From Primulina eburnea (Eukaryota > Streptophyta > Magnoliopsida > Lamiales > Gesneriaceae): a stretch of DNA of 64,000 bases. Every line of letters starts with the position of its first letter. Within the stretch, counting starts at the first letter, position 1. The position numbers and the translations under genes are program-made. Below are positions 1-9,731 of the stretch, piece by piece. A model generated the notes under the pieces. That model was not told the DNA's origin. It saw only the letters and a list, made by a program, of their open reading frames with translations, and searched no databases. Location: contig NW_027331249.1 in the NCBI RefSeq assembly GCF_022965805.1, positions 124,001 through 188,000 of the forward strand. The letters run 5' to 3'.

Positions 1-968
1 AGACTGACCAAATCAGCTTGCTTTATTCCGTACAGAATGACCTATCGACACGATCAGATGGCAGAATTGTATATCAGAGAGGTCGTCAGATTACACGGTG
101 TGCCAAAGTCGATCGTATCAGATCGGGATCCACGATTCACTTCTCACTTTTGGCACAGCAGGCTTTGGGTACGACTTTACACCTGAGCACTGCTTATCAT
201 CCTCAGACGGACGGACAGTCAGAGCGGACTATCCAGACTTTAGAGGACATGCTGAGAGCTGTAGTACTAGACTTTGGTACTAGTTGGCAAGGTTCATTGC
301 CGTTGTGTGAGTTTTCATACAACAACAGCTATCAGACTAGCATTGAGATGGCACCGTTCGAAGCTTTATACGGAAAGAAGTGCAGATCTCCGTTGTACTG
401 GGATGATATCTCTGAGGTACCCGAGTTGGGGCCTGATATGATTCGTGAGATGACCGAAAAAGTGAAAATCATTCAGAAACGAATGAAGACGGCACATGAT
501 AGGCAAGCGAAGTACGCCAATGTCAGACGTAGACCGTTAGTGTTTGAGCAGGGAGACAGAGTATTTTTGAAGATTTCACCTTTCAGAAGCGTTGTCAGAT
601 TTGGCAAGCGAGGAAAGTTGTCTCCTAGATACGTCGGTCCGTATGAGATCCTTGAGAATATTGGCGATCGAGCTTACAGACTTGCTCTTCCTCCTTCATT
701 GTCTGGTATACATGACGTTTTTCATGTATCGATGTTACGCAGATATATGCCAGATAGTTCTCATGTCATTCAGCCTGATGAAGCCGAGTTAGATCAGACT
801 CTGAGCTATGTTGAAAGACCGATACAGATTCTTGATCGGAAAGAGAAACAACTCAGAACCAAGAACATTCCGCTTGTGAAGATTCAATGGAGTCGTCATG
901 GCATCGAGGAAGCAACATGGGAAACAGAGTCTGAGATGAGACAGAGGCATCACGAACTATTCAGTTGA
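1..968 (+). pseudogene. Ty3/gypsy integrase C-terminal half with chromodomain-like tail (frameshifted)
   Basis: This encodes the DNA-joining enzyme of X0. The first ~160 bases read, in a different frame from the rest, as integrase core with the SDRDP motif (second catalytic Asp). From about 165 a second frame gives [10 protein letters not shown] (catalytic Glu), the YNNSY region, ALYGKKCRSP, the GDRVFLKISP and KGKLSPRYVGP block, and HDVFHVSMLRRY. It ends with a chromodomain-like stretch (VKIQWSRHGIEEATWE) and a stop at 966-968. The order matches Tekay/Del chromoviruses. A small deletion near 160-166, between short CAG-containing repeats, probably caused the shift, so integrase is inactive in this copy. 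The upstream RT and protease are outside the window. Confidence 0.9.
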
Positions 969-1057
969 TGTAAGTATTTTGTTAGTTTGATCTTACTGCT
1001 TGTGTATATACTTGCATGATTACTGATTTACGAGTTCGAGGACGAACTCCGATCTAA

Positions 1058-1069
1058 GAGGGGGAGAAA
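1058..1069 (+). other. Polypurine tract of X0
   Basis: AGAGGGGGAGAA lies directly before the LTR start TGTAAGGCTC and would prime plus-strand DNA synthesis. The same tract with similar flanks occurs in reverse at 18940 and 49892 in X1, which ties the two elements to one family. Confidence 0.85.
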
Positions 1070-1170
1070 TGTAAGGCTCGAGAATTGTCGGTTGTTATTG
1101 ATGCTAGACTTGAAACCGTAAGAATGCATGACATTTAAATGAGAATTTTGAAGGAATGGTCGAAGCTACA

Positions 1171-1400
1171 CTGCACCTGCGGTGCTAAGAATACCGCACC
1201 CGCGGTGCATTGAGAAGAAATTGGTGAATTTGTGCGAAGCAACACCGCACCCGCGGTTCTAACAGGACCGCACCCGCGGTGGTGAGACCGCACCCGCGGT
1301 CATGCAAGAGCCGCACCCGCGGTCTAAGAATTTCGGAAAATGCAAGATGTGCCGTGAGCACAGCGCACCCGCGCTCCTAAGTCACCGCACCCGCGGTGCT
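1171..1400. repeat. U3 inverted-repeat cluster, ACCGCACCCGCGGT type
   Basis: About eight copies of ACCGC-ACCC-GCGGT or close variants stand 20-60 bp apart. One variant, AGCGC-ACCC-GCGCT at about 1360, changes both arms together. The cluster ends about 50 bp upstream of the TATA box, so an enhancer or silencing role is plausible but unproven. Confidence 0.85.
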
Positions 1401-1447
1401 GCATGCAAAAATGCCACCCTTTCTTCTTGAGCTGACACATGGCATGG

Positions 1448-1456
1448 TATATATAT
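1448..1456 (+). promoter_or_regulatory. TATA box of X0 LTR
   Basis: TATATATAT follows the inverted-repeat cluster and precedes the sequence shared with other X-type LTRs. This is the expected position of the U3 core promoter; transcription should start some 30 bp downstream. Confidence 0.65.
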
Positions 1457-2886
1457 GATTTGTGCTGATTTAGTTCTTCCCCATTTCAGTGAAGGCACCG
1501 AGAGCTATTTCCAAAGAAGGTGAGAGGTTTCCTTCATATTAGAATTGAAGTTTTGCAAGATTTAGCCATCCGATTTTAGATCCGACTTCGGTTATGAACT
1601 CCTCTCATCAGTTGCTATTCAAGGATGTAAGTTTTGTTACATTTCAACGTAATTCAGATTGTGTATGTTGGAAGAAATTCAGATTTGAGTTAGAATATGT
1701 GTTCTTGATATCTTGAGCTTGGTATATTCGTTATCAGATTGAATTTCGGACATAGTATGCTATTGTTTCGATTTCCAGCATGTATTATGGAGAGATTATG
1801 CAGATTTCAGTGTATGTATTGTTATGTTAATGATGTTGGGAGTTAATTTGGAATTAGCATGTTAGTATTGAGTTATCGGTATCACGAGACTACGCCGTTA
1901 TGCCGTTCAACTGTATCGAAATCAAGTATTGTTTGTATATGAGTTGTTTGAGTTAGTTGTGTTCTATATTGATAGAAGGTATATCTACATTGCCATTTCA
2001 GATTTGAAGTGACAGGTTTGACATTTGATTCGAGATCTCGACAGACAGTGCGACAAGAAAGGTATAATTCATGTGGTCTTGGGATTGCACAACTCGATTC
2101 AGATTTGATCCGAGTTTCCCTAAATCACATACTAGATTGTTATTACATTGATTATGTAATGTCTTGTTTATTGATTTATATTCGAGTCCTGAGATAGGAG
2201 ATATTGACAGATTGGCCAAAACTAGACGTTTCGGTGTATCGTCGCATAGTAGTAGATTTGCTCTATGTGTAGACCCTCGATACAGAGTTGACCGAAGTCT
2301 AGGAATAAGACGTACCGTTGCCTCGAGTGGTTGGGAAGGTGACAGACCGTCTTATTCACACCGGGATCCCTAGATTAGAAATGAGTCGAGTCAAGATTTA
2401 AATGTTGAATACAGATTTGTATTCTTCTACATGTTTAGATTTGCATTAATGTTACTTGATATATGCTATGCTCTTGTACATGATTATTACATTGCATGCA
2501 TCCATGTTTTATACTGGGATATGTTCTCACCGGAGTTATCCGACTGTTGTCGTGTCTGTATGTGTGCATGGCAACAGGTGGGGCAGGATCTGGGTCACGA
2601 GCTAGATGAGAGATTGACGATAGCTTGGAGATCTCGGGCGTCGAAGATTTGTAGAGTTTCCTACTGGACTTGTATCACTTATGTTTGTAGTTGGTATTTG
2701 AACACTAGAGTATGGTTGTACTAGACAGACTTGGATGTACATTATGTTGTTTATTTAGTATAAAGACAATGTTATACTTTGACTATACGTTTGAATTAAT
2801 GTTAAAAGCAAAAATTTTGACCCACATTTTCGAACAAAGATCCAATTAAATCCCAAAAGAATTGAGTTAGAGCCCGGGTCCCCACA

Positions 2887-4173
2887 GCTGTACTGTCTTG
2901 CTTGGAACTCTTCCAAGAGACAGCAGCACCATTGAGCATGAATATGAATCCAGAGGTTGACTTTGAGTCATCAATATCGCTTTGGAAGCTAGAGTCAGTA
3001 TAGCCTTCCAATTTTAGTTCTCCACCCCCATAGACCAAGAACAATTTATTGGTCTTCCTCAAGTACTTGAGGATGTCTTTCACAGCTTTCCAATGTGGAA
3101 GACCAGGATTCGATTGATATCTACTCACTACACTTAGTGCGAAATCCACGTCAGGACGTGTAGATATCATCCCATACATGATGCTACCAATTGCAGATGC
3201 ATATGGAATGTGTGTCATCGCCGCTATCTCCGCATCAGTCTTGGGAGACATAGACTTGGATAGGGACACGCCATGACACATTGGTAGATGTCCTCTTTTG
3301 GACTCATCCATCCAGAACCGCTTCAGGATGTTATCAATGTATGTAGACTGGGTGAGACCAAGCAATCTTTTTGATCTATCTCTATAGATCTGTATACCTA
3401 ATACAAAAGATGCTTCACCCAAGTCTTGCATCGAGAACTTGCTTGCTAACCATATCATAGTTGATTGCAACATTCCTACATCATTTCCAATGAGTAGAAT
3501 GTCATCAACATACAGCACCAGGAATGTCACAGCACTCCCACTGACCTTCTTGTACACACAGGGTTCCTCAAGATTCTTAGTAAAATCAAACTCTTTGATT
3601 GTACTATCGAATCTAAGGTTCCAACTCCTAGATGCCTGCTTTAGACCATAAATAGATCTCTGAAGTTTGCATACCATATGCTCACTTCCGACAGATGTAA
3701 ACCCTTCGGGTTGAGACATGTAAATCTCTTCCTTAATATCCCCATTAAGAAAGGCTGTCTTAACATCCATCTGCCATATTTCATAGTCATACCATGCAGC
3801 TATGGTTAGTAAAATCCTTATGGACTTGAACATTGCAACTGGAGAAAAGGTTTCCTCAAAGTCAACTCCTTGTCTTTGAGTATATCCTTTTGCCACCAAT
3901 CGCGCCTTGAAGGTCAATACCTTCCCATCCGCCCCAAGTTTCCTCTTGTAAATCCATATACACCCTATGGGAACAATTCCCTCAGGTGGATCCACGAGAT
4001 TCCACACTTGGTTCGAATGCATGGAATTCATCTCAGATTCCATTGCTTCAAGCCACTTGGATGAATCGGCATCGGATAATGCTTCCTTGAAGGTCCTTGG
4101 ATCACATCCAAGGTTAGGCTCATCATGGTCCTCTTCAAGAAGCAGACCATACCTCATAGGTGGTCTCGAGACT
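2887..4173 (-). pseudogene. Copia reverse transcriptase and RNase H (3' truncated)
   Basis: This part copies the element RNA into DNA. Reading from 4157 (ATG inside the polyprotein, not a true start), the RT has WIYKRK and FKARLVAKGYTQ near residues 68-95, METFSP-like ETFSPVA near 102, QMDVKTAFLNG near 129, and the catalytic YVDD at 216-219. RNase H begins with GYTDSSFQSD and reaches SWKSSKQDSTA, where the X0 LTR starts at 2886. The open frame then runs on into the LTR to 2802 and is meaningless there. RT itself has no stop, but it is out of frame with integrase because of a shift in the hinge at about 4160-4200. Confidence 0.92.
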
Positions 4174-5545
4174 CTCTCGGATCTTCTAGGAGCTCGTATC
4201 TCCTCCTTGGCTCTTCGGATGTGGGTTCTATAATTGTGGGTGTCTCTCGAACCTCTTCGAGTTCTATCATCTCGCCTTTTCTATCCAATAGAAATTCCTT
4301 TTCCAAAAAGGTTGCATTCCTAGAAACAAACACCTTTGTTTCTTGGGGATGACAGAAGTAATATCCAACAGAATTCTTTGGATATCCCACAAAGTAACAT
4401 AAAATGGATCGACTATCCAATTTATCTCTCACTACCTGCTTCACATAAGCAGGGCACCCCCATATTCTAAGATAAGAATATTTGGGTGGCTTACCCATCC
4501 ATATCTCATATGGAGTCTTGTCAACTGCCTTTGAATGGACATTGTTTAACAACAGTGCTGCTGTCTCAAGCGCATATCCCCAAAAGGATGGCGGCAACTC
4601 CGTGAACCCCATCATAGACCGAACCATGTCCGTCAAAGTCCTGTTACGACGCTCCGAAACACCATTCTACTGTGGTGTAGCTGGCGGAGTCCACTGTGAG
4701 AGAATCCCATTCTCCCTAAGATTCTCTTGGAACTCGGCACTCAAGTACTCACCACCTCGATCCGATCGAAGTGTCTTGATTCTTCGTCCCAATTGCTTCT
4801 CTACTTCACTTCTGAATTCTTTGAACCTTTCAAAGGTTTCAGACTTGTATTTCATCAAATACACATACCCATACCTCGAAAAGTCATCGGTAAAGGTGAT
4901 GAAGTATGCATGTCCATGCTTAGTGGTGATGCTAAGCGGACCACACACATCGGTATGAATCAAATCTAATAACCCTTTGGCTCGCTCCACATGGCCCTTA
5001 AAGGGAATTTTGGTCATCTTTCCTTTTAGACAGGATTCACAAGTCGTGAGAGCATTAATATCAGACATATTAAACATGCCCACTCCCACTAGCTTGTTCA
5101 TTCTTCTTAGGGAAATATGTCCTAATCGAGCATGCCATAATTGTGCCGAATTTAGAGTATCTTGTTTGCGCTTGTTTGTTGTTGTTACAGCTTGGACATT
5201 GTTAAGTGGAATATCTTTCAATTTTAAGGTGTAGAGATCGTTTTCAAGTTCTCAGGTACCAATAAAACATTCGTTCTTGTAAATGTTGCAAACACCTTTG
5301 CTAAATAAACAAGAAAATCCATCTTTGTTCAACATAGAAATGGAAATAATGTTTTTCACCAAATCTGGTACAAACAAAACATCTCTCAAAACAAAATTAA
5401 AATCATTGTTCAAATGCAAGTAAATATCTCCTACAGCCTTGGCAGCAACTCTTGCTCCATTGCCCATCCTCAAGAAGGTCTCACCTTCCCTGAGCCTCCT
5501 ACTTCTTCCCATCACCTGCAAATCATTACAGAGATGTGAGCCCAC
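4154..5545 (-). pseudogene. Copia protease tail, GAG-pre-integrase and integrase (broken)
   Basis: The first segment (5545-5255) continues the protease after its DTGC motif and carries the LRMGNGARV region. A TGA near 5252 interrupts it. The next (5221-4670) has the integrase zinc finger (LWHARLGH ... CESCLKGK) and the core with HTDVCGPL and LRSDRGGEY, the first two catalytic Asp residues. An in-frame TAG at 4667-4669 precedes the region that should hold the catalytic Glu. The last (4636-4154) has the integrase C-terminus (ALETAALLLNNV, TPYEIWMGKPP, LRIWGCPAYV). The protease-integrase-RT order is diagnostic of Ty1/copia. Two nonsense codons plus shifts at both ends make it inactive. Confidence 0.9.
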
Positions 5546-6458
5546 AGCCGGTATCCAATACCCAAGAAGTAGAGTTAATTGAAATGTTTACTTCAATATA
5601 GAACATACCCTTTCCAGAACCCTTATGGGCAAGATATTCCTTGCAATTACGCCTCCAATGTCCAGGCTTCTTGCAGTGATGACAAATATCAACAGTCTTG
5701 TTAGCTTTATCTGGTGTAGCTACCACAACGGGACTCGGAGCTTGCCTCTTCAAGGGCACGTTCTTCTTGGGACGTTGGAAAGAACGCTTCTTCCTCTTCC
5801 CACGTGGATCGGTCTTCGTACCAGATGAAGAACCCACATAAAGAACCGACTTCTCTTTCTTGATGGTGGACTCAAAAGTCACAAGCATGTTCACCAACTC
5901 CTCAAGAGTCGGCTCCATCTTGTTCATATTGAAATTCACCACAAAAGGATCAAATGAGCTAGGCAGCGATAACAGCAACACGTCGGTGGTCAACTCCGAA
6001 GGCAACATCAAATCAATGCCAACAAGCTTGTCCACGAGCCCAATCAACTTTAGGCCATGCTCATGGACCGAGGCCCCATCTCGCATGCGCAAAGTGATTA
6101 GCTCCTTGACGGTAGCATGCCTAAGAGGCCGAGTCTGCTCACCAAAGAGCTCCTTGAGGTGCAAATGAATGTCAGCAGCACTCTTTGCACCCTCAAAACG
6201 CCTCTGCAGCTCATCATTCATAGAAGCCTGCATATAACACTTGGCCTTCAAGTCATGGTCACACCAATCCTTGTAGGTCTGCAATTCCTCAGGAGCGCAG
6301 TCAGTCGGAGCCTTATCAGGGGGCGACTCAGTCAGTGTATATGCAATCTTTTCCGAGTTCAAGACGATTTTCAGGTTTCTTAGCCAAGTGAGGTAGTTAG
6401 GTCCGGTTAACACATGTTTTTCGAGTATGGCAGAAAGCGGATTGCGAATTGAAGACAT
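5526..6458 (-). pseudogene. Copia gag with CCHC knuckle and protease start
   Basis: Gag forms the virus-like particle. The chosen start, ATG at 6458, gives MSSIRNPLSAIL and then NYLTWLRNLKIVL, the usual start of plant copia gag; the open frame extends upstream to 6581 without resemblance to gag. A zinc knuckle CHHCKKPGHWRRNC (C-x2-C-x4-H-x4-C) lies near residues 259-272, and the protease motif LDTGC near 301. An extra G in a short G run at about 5541-5543 shifts the frame just after the protease Asp, so the frame stops at 5526. Length to the shift is about 310 residues, normal for gag plus the protease start. Confidence 0.9.
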
Positions 6459-7197
6459 TGTCAAATTGTACTGAAAAGTAAACAGATAAATGTTAATGAC
6501 TATTTTAAAATATTTAGTAAGATATAAAGTATGGACTTTAACTTTATAAATGTTTACTCCCACTGTTTTGACATCTTTCACTACCCTCTAGTGAAAACGG
6601 GAAACTTCTTTCCTCAGTAGGTACGTAAGGTCCAATTAGCGAATCATGATCCCGAATAATATCAGCCAATCACAATTCCTAAAAGGTAGTTTCCAATTGC
6701 ATCACAATGCAACCCTCTACGTAAACTTTTGTCTCACGTTTGATTAGGACCCAATAATATGACGTCGTTCATCTTCACGTGTCAAGCCTTACCCATCGAT
6801 GTTGAACCTTAATGGACGGTCGCCATGAGTTCCCCCAATAATATGAGCCGAAATCATGGGAGTTCCACGTAGTTCACATCACCATGTCAATGGATGTCAC
6901 AGCTTTCCGGCACTCAATGCTCCCCAATAATATGAGCCGAGCCCCGAGTACGGGTAGCGTTCACCATGCACCCATTGTCGATGGAAGACAAGGAAATTAT
7001 AAACAAATTTATAATTCCCCTTTTTCGGGCTTGATATTAATTTTGAATCTTATTCAGAATGAGGGTTTTTAAATTTGAAAGGTCTCATCATTAATTTTAT
7101 TTTAAAAGCTCGCCATGTTTGATCGTATGTTTGCCGGATTCATGCAACTTTGTTATTATCATAATAATAACGCACATACTCATTATTTATAACATAT
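6459..7197 (-). other. Copia leader, part nearest gag
   Basis: No gene. Going upstream from gag, the sequence is AT-rich and contains four spaced copies of a CCAATAATATGAGCC-like motif (about 6650, 6750, 6833 and 6921). A TTTTCAG sits 15-20 bases before the gag ATG and could be a splice acceptor. I see no PBS in this stretch, which is why the leader is taken to continue beyond the inserted LTRs. The part from 6787 rightwards is duplicated at 37737. Confidence 0.55.
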
Positions 7198-8803
7198 TGT
7201 GGGGACCCGGACGCTAATCATCTTCTTACTCATTATTGGGATTTAATTATCAGTTCTGAGAAACAGGGTCTAAAAATTTTTCTTTTTAAAATGTAACTGC
7301 GGAAGGTAATGGAATCTAAACAATATACATTTCTGTATAAAAACTACAGTTCAGTAGAAAAGTACAATACTGTACAACCTAAGTCTAAGGTTCAATTACT
7401 AAATTCAAGTAATAAACCAAGTCTGCTACAAGTCCGGAATCACCACGCTAACTCGTCTTCTCTCATCGTCATCTCGACCCTGATCCAGCCCCACCTGTTG
7501 TCATGCACACATACAAAACAAGACAACAGCCGGATAACTCCGGTGAGAATAAATCCCAGTATAAAACATGGTAAATATGCATATACACATAATGATTCAT
7601 GGAACATGCTTTCATGACTGAAAGTAATAACAATAGGTTCCATAGTCTATGAAACCAATTCATCTACGCATGCTGTTCTAATCAAATCATGTCTAGACTT
7701 GACTCAACTATAACTCTAGGGATCCCGGGGTGAATAAGACGTCACTGGCTGTCACCTACCCAACCACTCGGGGCGACTGTACGTCTTATTCCTAGACTTC
7801 GGTCCGAGCTGTATCGACGGCTGGCAATAGGAGTAATGGCTACTCCTAAGTTGAGATACACCGAACATCTAGAAGTCTGACAATGGCTATCAAGACTTTC
7901 CTATCTTAAATGCAATGAATAACAATCTGTAAACAAAGCATAATCATATTCATAACTGAATATCACAATTATCTTACCTTCTTGAATACAATTCTATAAT
8001 CAAAGCATAATCAGGTAACAATATAAACAATAATCTAGTATGTGATTTTATTGGGAAACTCAAATTAATCTAATTTGAGATATGCTTCCCGAATATCACA
8101 TGAATTATACCTTTGTCGTCCCTGTCTGACGAAGAAGATGACCTATATCCAAATCTGTCCATATCAAATCTGAAATGACAATATCAATACGCTGTATCAG
8201 TGCATAACTCAAGACACACTCTGTTCTGATCAATACTCTACTCAGTATATAATCTGATCAATATCTGAACAAGATACAATCTGATTCATATCAACGAATA
8301 TCACGATGAAATCTAAATCATAACTGAATCTGATCAATTTAAATCAACTGATGTTTTGACGGCATAACAATACAATCTGAATAACCCCGTCAATCTGAAC
8401 ATCACAAATATAATACTGAACTCATAATCTGTGCCCACATAATTCATACTCTGAATATTAACACAATTCTGATATAAAATCTCAGTCAATATCTTTCAAA
8501 AATCATAACAATTACAGGAACAGTCTGTTCTTTAATCTGACTTCAATTCTATAATGTCTACTTTAGTAGAAACATCATATCCGAATCATATTCAATTCTG
8601 ACAATATCATACATTCAAATCTTGTCTAAACGTAACAAAACTTACGTCCAGATGTAGCCTACGTCGATAGAAACTTGGTGCTGAAGTCGGATTCAAAATC
8701 AGACGGGCGGATTCCGCACAAAAGGCGTAAGGATTTTCAACTCTTATTCTGAACCCTTTTCTCGATCTTCGTTTATGATTTCTGAGGGATTTAGGCGTGT
8801 AAT

Positions 8804-8816
8804 GTATATATATATA
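8804..8816 (-). promoter_or_regulatory. TATA box of family iii LTR
   Basis: GTATATATATATAC-like run just downstream (minus strand) of the U3 hairpins, in the same relative position as in the other LTR families. Confidence 0.6.
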
Positions 8817-8866
8817 CCAACGCTGCATGTCTGAAGAAACGTGGCTACCTTTCATGATTTCCGGGT

Positions 8867-9044
8867 GGCGCTCGAGCGGTTGAAAGGTACCGCTCGGGCG
8901 CCGAACATACTGTCCGGGTGATTATCTTGCCCACCACTGGCGCTCGAGCGGTCAAAAACTACCGCTCGGGCGCCAGACTCTCTGCCCGAGGGTGCTCTTA
9001 TATTGCATTGGTGCTCGGGCGGTAACTTTCTGCCGCTCGAGCGC
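8867..9044. repeat. U3 hairpin cluster, CGCTCGGGCGGT type (family iii)
   Basis: Three inverted repeats (8867-8902, 8938-8975, 9010-9044) have 13-15 bp arms built on GGCGCTCGRGCGGT and loops of about 8-10 nt. Copy C (39817-39994) keeps them, with a base change that breaks one arm (about 39841). The related hairpin occurs in X1 and Y LTRs. Confidence 0.85.
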
Positions 9045-9171
9045 CGAAGGTTCTGTCCCAATTTCTTGGCTAACAATGCGACGACGCCCGGTTTCTTCAT
9101 TCGAGTTCGTATAATCTCAATCATGATAATTAATCAATGTCTGATTAAATAATTAAATCGCGGGCATTACA

Positions 9172-9731
9172 CTAACGGACCGTGTGAGCTAAACACGGGC
9201 CTAGGTCCAATCCTAGGGAAATGCATGGGATGCAAATGCAACTATTACATTAGCTTCCAATATTTACATGTCTTCGATCTTCATAATCATCATGGCCACC
9301 ATCTTCCAATCTTGATCGTCCACTATACTAATATTTACAAATAAATATCCATGTCAAATAGGGATACATCTCATGGGGTGGGAACGGGCCATAAACCAAG
9401 CCCACTTTAAATTTGATAATTATTACAATCATTCAACACAAAATATCCTAGCACACACATAGCAAATTGGGCTTGGGCTTTTGATCATCCTTCATGCATA
9501 ATATCACATATCATACACCATCAATTAATTATCACAATAATTAATTGATCCAATATTATATGTCTTGATCCAATCACTAACCGCCACGATTATAAACTAA
9601 ATTAACAAAGTATACAAACACCTTTGTCTAATTTCAAATTAATTTATTTATAACCGAATTTCTTGTAAATCACCATTTACTATAAATATTTAAAGTCCAA
9701 CTTAAAATATTTATTTCATGAGAAAATTTTT
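9172..9731 (-). other. Copia leader segment between two gypsy LTRs
   Basis: No gene. This AT-rich piece is presumed copia leader. Its right edge is shown by the target duplication of the solo LTR that follows; sequence resumes at 11701. Copies lie at 40122-40681 and, 5' truncated, at 24868-25333. Confidence 0.5.

Larger units (their letters stand above)
1..2886 (+). mobile_element. X0: 3' part of a Ty3/gypsy (Tekay/Del-like chromovirus) element
   Basis: The fragment holds the end of the integrase, a chromodomain-like tail, a polypurine tract and a complete 3' LTR; the rest lies upstream of the window. Its right edge ends ...GGGTCCCCACA and abuts copia RNase H coding sequence running the other way, so X0 inserted into the copia element at 2886/2887. 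The LTR shares its R/U5 part with the LTRs at 7198, 9732 and 17024 but has its own U3. The target duplication cannot be tested because the other end is missing. Confidence 0.9.
1070..2886 (+). repeat. X0 3' LTR (family i), 1817 bp
   Basis: It begins TGTAAGGCTC and ends GGGTCCCCACA. U3 holds an inverted-repeat cluster at 1171-1400 and a TATA box at 1448-1456. The middle has a GTAAGT donor-like site (1627-1632) and TTTCAG at about 1996-2001. An AATAAGACG...CGTCTTATT inverted repeat lies at 2301-2357, and a CTGTTGTC...GGCAACAG hairpin at 2544-2577. Small ORFs inside are not genes. Confidence 0.9.
7198..9171 (-). repeat. Gypsy LTR family iii, 1974 bp, apparently solo
   Basis: In reverse it starts TGTAATGCCCGCG and ends CCCCACA. 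It has three large hairpins in U3 (8867-9044), a TATA box at 8804-8816, an ACTTAC (GTAAGT on the minus strand) at 8640-8645 and the R/U5 hairpin at 7495-7529. No gypsy internal sequence or PBS adjoins either end. Flanks are CATAT on the left and CTAAC on the right, so no 5-bp target duplication is visible. It may derive from recombination between two insertions. Confidence 0.85.

Noticed and set aside
2802..2886. Copia-LTR fusion protein tail as a domesticated gene
   Set aside because: The frame continues by chance into the reverse strand of the X0 LTR; upstream copia has several stops and shifts.
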